Positions 1-7,795 of a stretch of 56,246 nt of DNA are shown piece after piece. How positions within the stretch are numbered: position 1 is the stretch's first letter; every line of letters starts with the position of its first letter. The notes beneath the pieces are model-generated. The model did no database searches, was not told the DNA's origin, and saw only the letters and a program-made list of their open reading frames with translations. The translations under genes and the position numbers were made by a program. The stretch is taken from contig NZ_JAFBFD010000016.1 of the NCBI RefSeq assembly GCF_016909125.1, positions 1 to 56,246 of the forward strand, read 5' to 3'. This stretch comes from Enterococcus lemanii (GTDB lineage Bacteria > Bacillota > Bacilli > Lactobacillales > Enterococcaceae).

Positions 1-543
1 ACCTAAGTTTTTCGTATTTTTTCCTTTCGGCTTTGAAGGCGTCAATTTGCGAGGACGCATCCGAGTCTTCATTGGTAAATCAATGTTTCGAAGGGGAAGA
101 TCACCGCTGTCTATAATTTTATAAACGGTTCGTGTACAAGGAACACGTTCAGCGGGATGGTTCTTTTTGTAAAAATGAACGAACGTATCCACACTAAAAA
201 TTCGTTCAATCTTTTTGACTTTTAAGGCAGCGACCAGTTCATCAAAAAAACGTGCGGAATATTTTTCAATCCCTTTTGCCTTTGAATGCAATCGATTTTC
301 TTTGTACACACGAGCACCAGAGTCACCAATATAACAATCGTAATATTGATGTTTATAATCCATTTGGCGCGTTCTTCCTCTACGTAACTCACGAGAGATG
401 GTCGATTGATTGACGCCTAAACGCAGCCCCATTTCTTTTTGGGTGTAAGTTCCTAATCGGGTCATTTCTTCTAGTTTCCCACGTTGCACGTCGGATAAAT
501 GTTTATATTCTCGTTTTTTTGTGGTAAAATTGTCTTTGGTCAT
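1..543 (-). CDS. IS30-family transposase, N-terminal part
   Basis: Reading leftward from ATG at 543, 181 codons are open to the window edge, so the C-terminal part with most of the DDE catalytic core is not visible. The protein starts MTKDNFTTKKREYKHLSDVQ. Near residues 15-55 it has the helix-turn-helix typical of IS30 transposases (LSDVQRGKLEEM, then YTQKEMGLRLGVNQSTISRE), which binds the terminal repeats. A basic linker follows with TRTVYKIIDSGDLPLRNIDL near residues 140-160, also typical of the family. The ribosome site AGGAGT lies 8 bases before the start. No frameshift or stop is seen in the visible part. Confidence 0.88.
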   Translation of the reverse strand, partial: MTKDNFTTKKREYKHLSDVQRGKLEEMTRLGTYTQKEMGLRLGVNQSTISRELRRGRTRQMDYKHQYYDCYIGDSGARVYKENRLHSKAKGIEKYSARFFDELVAALKVKKIERIFSVDTFVHFYKKNHPAERVPCTRTVYKIIDSGDLPLRNIDLPMKTRMRPRKLTPSKPKGKNTKNLG

Positions 544-600
544 GTCGATACACTCCTATACTTTGGTTTAGACGCTAATAAGTATAACGTATCGACATGA
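540..600 (-). promoter_or_regulatory. Hairpin covering the IS30 transposase start
   Basis: A perfect 12-base inverted repeat joins 540-551 (TCATGTCGATAC) and 589-600 (GTATCGACATGA). The start codon of the transposase lies inside the inner arm, and the AGGAGT ribosome site is in the loop. In a transcript entering from outside the element, this stem would hide the start codon. A transcript starting inside the loop would escape it. This resembles known IS strategies against read-through expression; the function here is inferred. Confidence 0.55.
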
Positions 601-653
601 CTTTTTTCTATTTATTTTGTATGCACTTCATTTTACAACTTACCTTATGAATA

Positions 654-672
654 TTTGGCAATTATTCAGTAG
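654..672. repeat. Short dispersed motif, copy 1
   Basis: TTTGGCAATTATTCAGTAG occurs here, at 14536-14553 (TTTGGCAATTATTCAGTA) and, with one change, at 39775-39793. All three copies lie beside mobile-element or decayed-gene debris. It may be the end of an unidentified element or a leftover junction. Its origin is unknown to me. Confidence 0.5.
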
Positions 673-704
673 ACATTCTTTAACATAAACAAAAGGAAGT
701 AGAG

Positions 705-743
705 CAAAAAAAGGACGATAACAGCTGTCATCGTCCTTTTTAA
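705..743 (-). terminator. Terminator of the lipoprotein gene
   Basis: The stem AAGGACGAT (711-719) pairs with ATCGTCCTT (730-738), with an A/T-rich run on each side. Read leftward it follows the lipoprotein stop codon by about 10 bases and ends in a T-run. It could work in both directions. Confidence 0.85.
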
Positions 744-750
744 ATATTTA

Positions 751-1341
751 TTATTCAGCAACGGTTACTTCACCAGTAACTTTTGCTCCTTTGTCATCTT
801 TATCTAAGTTTGCAGACTCTTTGTATTCTTCTTTAGTGAAAGTGATGTTACCATCAACTTGTGTACCAATTAAAGAAAAACCATTTGCATTTACTTCGAT
901 ATCGCCTTTAATTGTTCCGTAGAAAACAGTGAAGTTTTCAGAGTTTACTACAATTTTTGGTACCGTTAAAGTGAATTGATCTAAGATGTTGTATTTGTCA
1001 TCTTGTGTGTGTAAAGCTAATTTACGGTAGATTGGTTGAGCGGAATCATCTTTGTCATGGAATTCGCCATCAACAACTAAATCTTTGTCAAGAGTGATGT
1101 CTGCTGTTGCTGCAGCAATCCAAGTACCATCTGCGCTTAAAGATTTAACTAAATCTTCAGGGTTTGCTGTAACAGAAGCTGAAGCTACTGCATCTTTTGA
1201 ATCTTCTGTTTTTTCTGATGCGACTGTTGAAGAAGCGGGTGTTGATGAATCTTCTTTTGGTTTATCTGGGCTACAAGCGGCTAATAAACCACTAGATAAT
1301 AATACTGTTGTTGCTAATGTAACTAATTTTGTTTTTTTCAT
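751..1341 (-). CDS. Putative lipoprotein of unknown function
   Basis: A 196-residue protein starting at ATG 1341, chosen because a GGGGG ribosome site lies just upstream and a classical lipoprotein signal follows directly. A longer reading from 1413 would bury the signal. The signal is MKKTKLVTLATTVLL with lipobox LAAC at residues 20-23, so Cys23 should be lipidated and the protein held on the outer face of the membrane. A Ser/Thr/Glu/Asp-rich linker (about 24-60) leads to an acidic domain with beta-rich, repetitive segments such as TVFYGTIKGDIEVNANGFSL. I do not recognise the domain. It is monocistronic, with its own terminator. A solute-binding or polymer-forming role would be guesswork. 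Confidence 0.82.
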   Translation of the reverse strand: MKKTKLVTLATTVLLSSGLLAACSPDKPKEDSSTPASSTVASEKTEDSKDAVASASVTANPEDLVKSLSADGTWIAAATADITLDKDLVVDGEFHDKDDSAQPIYRKLALHTQDDKYNILDQFTLTVPKIVVNSENFTVFYGTIKGDIEVNANGFSLIGTQVDGNITFTKEEYKESANLDKDDKGAKVTGEVTVAE

Positions 1342-1587
1342 GTGAATCCCCCACATTTCATTTTTTTGTTTTATTTTACCCAAAAAGTACTCAGACTCTT
1401 TGTGAAAAATCAAACGGTAAGAAAAAGGTGTAAATCCTTTTACGTGCTATATTTTACACGCAAATCCAAAAAAAGTCTAATTAATTTGTGATATTTAAAA
1501 AAAAGCTATAAAAATCGTAGACGAATCTGTGAATAGAACAAATATTATCACAAACTTTAGTCTAAACTAAAGCCTTCTTTAACCTGA
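1342..1587. other. Intergenic stretch upstream of the lipoprotein gene
   Basis: About 250 AT-rich bases. On the minus strand a -10-like TAAAAT lies about 40 bases before the lipoprotein start, but I see no convincing -35 partner. No coding potential is apparent. Confidence 0.5.
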
Positions 1588-1627
1588 AAAAATCGAGCGA
1601 AACATAAAGGTCGCTCGATTTTTTTAT
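1588..1627 (-). terminator. Terminator of dapA-dapB
   Basis: AATCGAGCGA (1591-1600) and TCGCTCGATT (1611-1620) form a perfect 10-bp stem flanked by A-run and T-run. It lies 6 bases beyond the dapB stop codon on the minus strand. Confidence 0.9.
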
Positions 1628-1632
1628 TGTTT

Positions 1633-2385
1633 TTATTGAAGTAAATTAGCCATTTGGTAAAAACCAGGTGTTTGCTTAGCCAAAAAATCGGCAGCTTTAA
1701 TGGCACCATTAGCAAAAATACGACGTGACAAAGCAGTATGTTTAAATTCAATGATCTCGTCTTCACCCGCAAATAAAATGGTGTGTTCACCAGGAATCGT
1801 GCCCCCACGAACCGCATGGATACCTATTTCATTTAATGGGTTGGTATTTTCTGTCCCACTTCGGCCATAAATATATTCTTTTTTTGTTGTTAAAACGTCA
1901 TTGATTGAATCGGCAAGTAAAAGAGCCGTTCCACTTGGGGCATCTTTTTTACGGCTGTGGTGCTTTTCAATCACTTCAATTTGAAAATCGTCTTCTAAAA
2001 GAGGCGTAACTTTTTGAAGTGCTTGAATTAATGCATTGATTCCTAAAGAAAAGTTAGCAGAATAAAAAACGGGAATATCCTGGCTAGCTAGGGTTATTTC
2101 CTTATATAACGTTTCGGAAATTCCGGTAGTCGCAATGACAAGTGGGTATTTTTTTTCAAGACAAAAGTCAATCACTTTTTGAGTCAAAGAATGATGAGAA
2201 AAATCAATGACGACATCAATTTTTTCTTGAATTTGTTGTAAATCTTGGTAAATCGGAAAAGAAGCGTTTGCGTCGTTTGCACGATCAAATCCCGCAACTA
2301 ATTCAAGGGTAGCATGATTGTTTAAGGCAAGTTGAATTTCTTTTCCCATATGACCATTCGCACCAATTAATAAAACATTCGTCAT
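1633..2385 (-). CDS. dapB: 4-hydroxy-tetrahydrodipicolinate reductase
   Basis: Cytosolic NAD(P)H-dependent reductase making tetrahydrodipicolinate, the second committed step of the diaminopimelate/lysine pathway. The 250-residue length is normal for a short Firmicute DapB. The N-terminal nucleotide-binding loop is GANGHMGKE (about residues 8-16). The signature EKHHSRKKDAPSGTA (about 140-154) carries the catalytic His and Lys and the substrate-binding GTA. RGGTIPGEHTILFAG and IEFKHTALSR complete the C-terminal core. An AAGGAGG ribosome site lies 8 bases upstream of the start. The gene begins 11 bases after dapA stops, so the two form an operon, with lysA divergent on the other side. Confidence 0.96.
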   Translation of the reverse strand: MTNVLLIGANGHMGKEIQLALNNHATLELVAGFDRANDANASFPIYQDLQQIQEKIDVVIDFSHHSLTQKVIDFCLEKKYPLVIATTGISETLYKEITLASQDIPVFYSANFSLGINALIQALQKVTPLLEDDFQIEVIEKHHSRKKDAPSGTALLLADSINDVLTTKKEYIYGRSGTENTNPLNEIGIHAVRGGTIPGEHTILFAGEDEIIEFKHTALSRRIFANGAIKAADFLAKQTPGFYQMANLLQ

Positions 2386-2396
2386 GGAATTCCTCC

Positions 2397-3278
2397 TTAA
2401 ATTAACCCATAGGCATGCATTTCTTTACGAAGTCTTTCAACCGTTTCGTCTTCTGGCGGACCTAAAGGCAAGCGGTAATGTGCCTCAATCCCTTTAAGTA
2501 ACTCGACGCCTTTTTTCACTGGAACGGGATTAACTTCAGAAAAAATCACATCAATTAGAGGCATTTGCTTGAGTTGAATTTTTTTCGCTTGTTCGAGTTC
2601 GCCATTTAAATAATGATGCACCATTGCAGAGGTATCTTTAGGCGTAATATTTGCAATCGTTGAAATAACGCCGCTACCACCAACCGATAAAACGGGTACT
2701 ACTTGATCGTCATTTCCTGAATAAAGGGCAAAATTATCATCCACAAGTCGCGCGATCTCCACAATTTGTGAGATATCACTACTTGCTTCTTTAATTCCTT
2801 GGACGTTTGGAATCTCTTTTAAAGCTTTAACTAAACTAGGTGTTAAATTCAAGTTTGTTCGAGAAGCAACCGAGTATAAAATCACTGGCGTCTTTACTTG
2901 ACTACAAATCGCTTCGTAATGAGCGATTAAGCTTTTTTTGGTCGCTTTATTATAGTAAGGAGTCACAATCAATAAGGCATCTGCTCCTAATTTTTCTGCC
3001 TCAACAGCAAGATAGATTCCATGCTTTGTATCATTTGAACCGGTACCAGCAATGACAGGAATTCGACCATTGACTTGTTTGATAACTGTTTCAATAACGG
3101 CCAAGTGTTCTTCGTCAATCAAAGTAGAAGCCTCTCCCGTTGTCCCACAAGCGATAATTGCATCCGTTCCTTCTGATACGTGCCATTCTGTTAGTTCTTT
3201 TAATTGATCAAAATTAACTGTTCCATCTTCATTCATCGGTGTGACTAATGCGACACCAGATCCTTCAAAAATTGCCAT
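2397..3278 (-). CDS. dapA: 4-hydroxy-tetrahydrodipicolinate synthase
   Basis: Condenses pyruvate with aspartate semialdehyde, the first committed step toward diaminopimelate and lysine. The 293-residue TIM-barrel protein shows GVALVTPMNEDGTVNFDQL at the start, the active-site loop GTTGEASTL (about residues 45-53), YYNKATKKS near 108, the catalytic Tyr in YSVASRT (about 135) and the Schiff-base Lys in GIKEASSD (about 161-168). The common YNVP variant of the Tyr motif is YSVA here, a conservative difference. It is the first gene of the dapA-dapB operon. A promoter TTGAAT-16-TATATT can be read leftward at 3387-3360. Confidence 0.96.
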   Translation of the reverse strand: MAIFEGSGVALVTPMNEDGTVNFDQLKELTEWHVSEGTDAIIACGTTGEASTLIDEEHLAVIETVIKQVNGRIPVIAGTGSNDTKHGIYLAVEAEKLGADALLIVTPYYNKATKKSLIAHYEAICSQVKTPVILYSVASRTNLNLTPSLVKALKEIPNVQGIKEASSDISQIVEIARLVDDNFALYSGNDDQVVPVLSVGGSGVISTIANITPKDTSAMVHHYLNGELEQAKKIQLKQMPLIDVIFSEVNPVPVKKGVELLKGIEAHYRLPLGPPEDETVERLRKEMHAYGLI

Positions 3279-3351
3279 AAAAACACGTCCCTTCAGATTT
3301 CTATGTCAATAAATAAAAACACTTGCTAAATCATCTAAATTAACATAGATT

Positions 3352-3399
3352 ATTAGAATAATATACTATAATATTAAGATAATTCAAGAGAATTCTAAT
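3352..3399. promoter_or_regulatory. Divergent dapA/lysA promoter region with inverted repeat
   Basis: On the minus strand TTGAAT (3387-3382) and TATATT (3365-3360), 16 bases apart, form a good dapA promoter. An 8-bp inverted repeat, ATTAGAAT (3352-3359) and ATTCTAAT (3392-3399), brackets it and may be an operator shared by dapA and lysA. I see no lysine riboswitch: the whole gap between the coding regions is only about 150 bases. Confidence 0.5.
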
Positions 3400-3434
3400 A
3401 TTTTGGTGATAAAACGATGAAAAGAGGAGTCAAT

Positions 3435-4733
3435 ATGGTAAAAACAATTCAAAATAACCATCTGTTTTGGGATGGGTGTGATACGACCGCTTTAGCAAAG
3501 GAGTATGGAACACCATTATACGTTTATTCTGAAACAGCCATTGTTAACGAATGTCGCGAATTACGCGAGCATTTTATTAATAAATATGAAAAAGTGCGTG
3601 TCGCCTATGCTTCCAAAGCGATGAATATTTTAGCTATTTTAAAAATAATTGAACGTGAAGGCTTGTGCCTAGATGTGGTGAGTGGGGGAGAATTATATAC
3701 CGCAATGGTTGCTAATTTTCCAGCTGAAAAAATCGAATTTAATGGTAATAATAAATCGTTAGAAGAACTAGCAATGGCACTTGATTACGGTGTAGGCCGC
3801 ATTATTGTTGATAGTTTACAAGAATTGGATTGGTTAATTCAGCTTTGCCAAGAAAAAAAGACGACCGCTAAAATCTTGTTCCGCATCACACCAGAAGTCC
3901 AAGTAGCGACTCATGCTTTTATATCGACTGGACAAACCGATTCGAAATTTGGGATTCCATTAAAACCTGAAATCTTATTCCCTTTAATTGAAAAAGCCAT
4001 TCAAGCACCAGAAATTCAATTTTATGGCTTGCATTTTCACATTGGTAGCCAGTTAAAAGAAAACGAAACCCATCTAACGGCAGCTCAAACAGCACTGAAT
4101 TATGTCCTTGAAATTAAAGAGCGTTTCCAGTATGAAGTACTTGAACTGAATTACGGTGGCGGTTTTGGTGTCCGTTATTTGTCTGAAGACACGCGGCCAT
4201 CCTATGCTTATTTTTTAGATCCGTTAATGGCATTAACGCAAAAATTTTGTCAAACACATGGGTTGCAAATGCCTACGATTGTCATTGAACCTGGGCGTAG
4301 TATTGTAGCTGAAGCGGGGATTACATTGCATGAAATTGGCAGCATAAAAGAAATCCCGAATGTCCGTAAATACGTTGCCATTGATGGTGGGATGACGGAT
4401 AATATTCGCCCAGGACTTTACGAAGCCCAGTACTCAGGGATGCTAGCCAATAAAGCCGAAGAAGAAAAAACTGAAAAAGTAACCATTGCAGGTAAGGCAT
4501 GTGAAAGTACGGATATTTTAATTAAAGATATATTCTTGCCACCTGTTAAAACAGGAGATATTTTTGCCACTTTTTCAACGGGCGCCTACGGTTATGCAAT
4601 GGCAAGTAATTACAATAAAATTCCCATTCCAGCCGTCGTCATAGCAAAAGAAGGACAAGCAAGTTTAGTTGTTAAAAGACAAACGTATCAACAAATAATA
4701 CAAAACGAACAAATACCTGATTATTTAGCTTGA
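3435..4733 (+). CDS. lysA: Diaminopimelate decarboxylase
   Basis: PLP-dependent enzyme converting meso-diaminopimelate to lysine. The ATG at 3435 is preferred over one at 3417 because GAGGAG lies 6 bases before it; this gives 432 residues. Fold-type III decarboxylase motifs follow in order: the PLP lysine in AYASKAMNILAI (about 58-70), LDVVSGGEL, HFHIGSQ (about 200), GGGFGVRYL (about 240), EPGRSIVAEAG (about 288), GKACESTD (about 355, Cys of the partner active site) and STGAYGYAMASNYN (about 385-398). It stands divergent from dapA-dapB, completing the visible part of the lysine pathway. Confidence 0.96.
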   Translation: MVKTIQNNHLFWDGCDTTALAKEYGTPLYVYSETAIVNECRELREHFINKYEKVRVAYASKAMNILAILKIIEREGLCLDVVSGGELYTAMVANFPAEKIEFNGNNKSLEELAMALDYGVGRIIVDSLQELDWLIQLCQEKKTTAKILFRITPEVQVATHAFISTGQTDSKFGIPLKPEILFPLIEKAIQAPEIQFYGLHFHIGSQLKENETHLTAAQTALNYVLEIKERFQYEVLELNYGGGFGVRYLSEDTRPSYAYFLDPLMALTQKFCQTHGLQMPTIVIEPGRSIVAEAGITLHEIGSIKEIPNVRKYVAIDGGMTDNIRPGLYEAQYSGMLANKAEEEKTEKVTIAGKACESTDILIKDIFLPPVKTGDIFATFSTGAYGYAMASNYNKIPIPAVVIAKEGQASLVVKRQTYQQIIQNEQIPDYLA

Positions 4734-4794
4734 TTTAGGTAAGAAGTTACTTATCCTTTCCAGCTGATGGTAAAATATTGGCTTAACGAATCAC

Positions 4795-4823
4795 TTGACA
4801 ACAAAATGAATTCTCGTTAAAAT
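4795..4823 (+). promoter_or_regulatory. Promoter of the antiterminator-PTS operon
   Basis: TTGACA (4795-4800), a 17-base spacer, then TAAAAT (4818-4823): a near-consensus vegetative promoter. It lies about 25 bases before the candidate antiterminator RNA site and 175 before the antiterminator gene. Confidence 0.8.
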
Positions 4824-4846
4824 ACCAGTTGTTAACATATTTGTTT

Positions 4847-4880
4847 CATGTGACTAGATTATACTAGGCATGGAAAATTC
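4847..4880 (+). promoter_or_regulatory. Ribonucleic antiterminator (RAT) for a BglG-family protein
   Basis: The bases from TGTGACTAG through CTAGGCATGG resemble the RAT layout TGTTACTG-N6-GCAGGCAAAAC and can fold with ACTAG pairing to CTAGG around a 6-base loop. The right side overlaps the first arm of the terminator at 4867. RAT folding and terminator folding are therefore mutually exclusive, which is the defining geometry of this switch. Confidence 0.65.
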
Positions 4881-4932
4881 TAAAAAAAAGGGGTGAACTG
4901 TACCCTCATTTAGAATTTTCCATGCTTTTTTT
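4867..4932 (+). terminator. Conditional leader terminator
   Basis: GCATGGAAAATTCTA (4868-4882) pairs perfectly with TAGAATTTTCCATGC (4911-4925), followed by seven T. An inner AGGGGT/ACCCT helix tightens the loop. It sits in the leader between promoter and antiterminator gene, so transcription should stop here unless the RAT is bound. Confidence 0.88.
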
Positions 4933-4997
4933 GTTTTTGTAGGCCGCAAAAGCAAGGGGACATGGACCACTATTTCTCGAGAAAAGGAATGCATTCG

Positions 4998-5843
4998 ATG
5001 AAAATCAAGAAAATTTTAAATCAAAACGCCGTATTAGTTGATGCTCACGGGGAAGAAAAAGTCGCGATTGGTAAAGGGATTGGCTTTGAAAAAAAGCGCA
5101 ATGATCCGTTGTTTGCTCGTGAAATTGAGCGTTTGTTTGTGATGGAAGCAGAAGGGCAATTGAAACTACAATCGCTGTTAAATCAAATTGATGAGAAGTT
5201 TTTATTTGCTGCTGAAAAAATCGTTGAACGAGCAGAGACGGTTTTAATGGAAAAGCTAAATGCACATGTTTTGATCTCATTAACGGATCACTTAGCCTTT
5301 TCAGCGGAAAATATTCAAAATGGCATCCTGATTCGCAATCAGTTACTACCAGAAATTGAAGTATTGTACCGTGAAGAATTCACCGTTGCACAATGGGCGG
5401 TTGATTATTTAGTTCAAACGTTAGGGGTACCTTATACTTATGATGAAGCAGGTTACATTGCGATTCATTTGCATAGTGCGCGTCAAGGTGAACGGGACAA
5501 ACACCAGAGTATTCGGGAAGTAACGATTGTTTCAGAAATTGTTCAATTAATTGAAGAAGAATTACAGCTTGACTTACATGCAAAAGAAATGGTTTTAAAC
5601 TACACGCGTTTAGTCAATCATTTGCGTTTATTACTTCAACGGCACCATCAACAACGTTATGCGACGCTCGATGAAGAAATTGTTGAGATGGTCAAAACAA
5701 AATATCCAGAGAGCTTTTTTATTGCAAAGAAGATCCGTGTTTTATTATTAAAAAATTATCAATTATCAACAACAACAGAAGAATTAGGCTATTTAGCCAT
5801 TCATATTGAACGCTTACGTCTAATTCAAGCAGATAAAAAATAG
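4998..5843 (+). CDS. BglG/LicT-family transcriptional antiterminator (GlcT-like)
   Basis: RNA-binding antiterminator of 281 residues. I start at ATG 4998 because family members begin IKKILNQNAVLV directly after the Met; AAAGGA lies about 10 bases upstream. Residues 1-55 form the CAT RNA-binding domain. Two PTS regulation domains follow (about 65-168 and 172-278), with the expected histidines in LTDHLAFS (about 97), IHLHSARQG (about 157), LVNHLRLL (about 207) and IHIERLRL (about 268), which are phosphorylated by PTS proteins. It ends 14 bases before the EIICBA gene and has its own RAT/terminator upstream, so it should control itself and the permease. Since that permease is broken, the regulator may be an orphan. 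Confidence 0.93.
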   Translation: MKIKKILNQNAVLVDAHGEEKVAIGKGIGFEKKRNDPLFAREIERLFVMEAEGQLKLQSLLNQIDEKFLFAAEKIVERAETVLMEKLNAHVLISLTDHLAFSAENIQNGILIRNQLLPEIEVLYREEFTVAQWAVDYLVQTLGVPYTYDEAGYIAIHLHSARQGERDKHQSIREVTIVSEIVQLIEEELQLDLHAKEMVLNYTRLVNHLRLLLQRHHQQRYATLDEEIVEMVKTKYPESFFIAKKIRVLLLKNYQLSTTTEELGYLAIHIERLRLIQADKK

Positions 5844-5857
5844 GAGGAAATCAAAAA

Positions 5858-7746
5858 ATGAAAGCATATATGCAAAGAATGGGTCGTTCTTTAATGCTAC
5901 CGGTGGCAATAATCTTTTAGCGGCCTTTTTAATTAAAGCAGGCGGTACGATTTTAGATAATCTTGGGGTATTATTTGCGGTAGGGCTAGCCATCGGTATG
6001 TCTAAAGACAAAGACGGTTCAGCGGCTTTAGCTGGCTTAATTGCCTTTTTAACACCGATTACATTAGTGAGTACGTCAGCGGTGAAATTATTTACCGGCT
6101 TGGATGAAGTAAACGTCGCTTTTGATGCAATCAACTTTAAAAACGTCTTTATCGGAATTTTAGCTGGTTTAGTGGCAGCGGCGATGTACAATCGTTTTTC
6201 TCAAGTGAAGTTACCGATGGCGTTATCCTTTTTTAGTGGCAAACGCGCGGTACCAATCATTACCGCAGCCGTTATGTCAGCGATTAGTGCGTTATTAATT
6301 TTTGTTTGGCCACCCGTTTATACGGCTTTAGTGACTTTTGGTGAAATGATTTCAGGCTTAGGGCCAGTTGGCGCGGGGCTGTATGGCTTCTTTAACCGAC
6401 TATTAATTCCAACCGGGTTACACCATGCGTTAAATAATGTCTTTTGGTTTAACTTAGCTGGAATTGATGACATTGGTAAATTCTGGTCTTCTGAAGGAAT
6501 TAAAGGAGTAACTGGGATGTACCAAGCCGGCTTTTTCCCAGTAATGATGTTTGGTTTACCAGCGGGTGCTTTAGCCATTTATCAATGTGCACGTCCTGAA
6601 AAGAAAAAAGAAGTGGCTTCTTTAATGATTGCGGCCGGTTTTGCTTCTTTCTTTACCGGGGTAACCGAACCACTTGAATTTTCATTCATGTTTGTGGCGT
6701 GGCCTTTATATGTAGTACACGCGATTTTAACCGGGATTTCAATGTTTATTGCAGCGACCTTCCAATGGACAGCTGGTTTTAACTTTAGTGCCGGACTAGT
6801 TGACTTCTTCTTAAGTTTACGTGTACCGATTGCAAATAAACCTTATATGTTATTGGTATTAGGCTTAGTAATGGCTGTTATTTACTACTTTACGTTCTTA
6901 TTTGTCATTAAAAAATTCAATTTAATGACACCAGGTCGCGAAGAAACGAGTGAAGAAGAAGGCTCAACACCGATTGCCGTTAGTGGTGGGGATAAATTTG
7001 AAGCAATGGCTAGCCGCATTTATCAAGCACTAGGTGGGGCAGAAAATGTGGTCGCGATTGACAATTGTACGACTCGTTTGCGTTTACAAGTAAAAGATAC
7101 GGCCAAAGTCGATCAAGCCAAAATTAAAGCAACGGGTGTTCCAGGCGTAAAAGTAATTGATGCGAAAAACATTCAAGTAATCGTTGGGACTGAAGTTCAG
7201 TTTGTGGCGGATGCGATGAATCGCTTGCACGGTGGTCAACCAGCAGCGACCGCTCATTCAACCAAAGCAGCAACACCTCAAGCCGTAAAAAAAGAACAAG
7301 CCGTTTACGCTGTAGCAACGGGTGAATTAATCCCAATTTCAGCTGTATCTGATGAAGTCTTCTCACAAAAAATGATGGGGGATGGTTATGCAGTTATTCC
7401 AACAAATGGTCAAATTTTTACGCCCGTTGACGGAAAAGTTTTAAATATCTTCCCAACAAAACATGCTTTAGGCATTCAAATGAGTAATGGCATTGAAGTT
7501 CTTTTACACATGGGCATTGATACGGTGAGCTTAAAAGGTGCGCCATTCACTCTTTATGTAGAAGAAGGGCAAACAATTCAACGGGGTCAATTAATTGCGG
7601 ACGTTGATTTAGAAGCGCTAAAAGAAAGTAACTGTCCGACAGATATGATTGTCGTCTTTACCAACTCTGATCACGTAGCGAACTTTACACTAAATCCAGG
7701 CACGGTGAAAGCCAATGCGCTTTCTGGTGAAGTGACTAGTAAATAA
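5858..7746 (+). pseudogene. PTS EIICBA sugar permease (NagE/PtsG type), N-terminal deletion and frameshift
   Basis: Membrane transporter that phosphorylates N-acetylglucosamine or glucose during uptake; sequence flow resembles NagE more than PtsG. An AGGAGG site and ATG at 5858 open MKAYMQRMGRSLMLPVA, the usual EIIC start, but this frame hits TAG at 5918. The rest (GNNLLAAFLIKAGG onward) is in another frame from about 5902, so roughly 20 codons, normally the first membrane helix, are missing. That downstream frame has no ATG, GTG or TTG before 5998. The remainder is intact: EIIC with NRLLIPTGLHHALN and FFTGVTEPLEF, EIIB with its Cys in AIDNCTTRLRL, and EIIA with its His in VLLHMGIDTVSLKG. Probably inactive, unless the deletion is an assembly error. 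Confidence 0.85.
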
Positions 7747-7749
7747 TAA

Positions 7750-7790
7750 AAAATAAGACGGTTCCAGTCGCGGAATCGTCTTATTTTTAA
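7750..7790. terminator. Bidirectional terminator between EIICBA and azoreductase genes
   Basis: AATAAGACGGTTCC and GGAATCGTCTTATT form a long stem with one mismatch, flanked by A- and T-runs. It serves the rightward PTS operon and the leftward azoreductase gene. Confidence 0.88.
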
Positions 7791-7795
7791 TGTTT

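Larger units (their letters stand above)
1..643 (-). mobile_element. IS30-family insertion sequence, one end only
   Basis: The stretch holds the 5' part of an IS30-type transposase gene read leftward and about 100 bases of upstream element sequence. The upstream end is placed near 643 because the text GTATGCACTTCATTTTACAA just before it looks like an IS30-type terminal repeat. That is recollection of the family and not a match I could test, because the other end lies outside the window. The boundary is uncertain by about 10 bases. Confidence 0.7.

Noticed and set aside
1052-1345. 97-residue open frame on the plus strand opposite the lipoprotein gene
   Set aside because: It lies fully inside the lipoprotein gene on the other strand, has no ribosome site and shows the odd composition of an antisense shadow.
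3279-3434. Lysine riboswitch or T-box before dapA or lysA
   Set aside because: The gap is about 150 bases including both promoters; no L-box core and no terminator/antiterminator pair can be found.
4734-4780. Terminator after lysA (AGGTAAG/CTTATCCT)
   Set aside because: The stem is short and not followed by a T-run; too weak to list as a feature.
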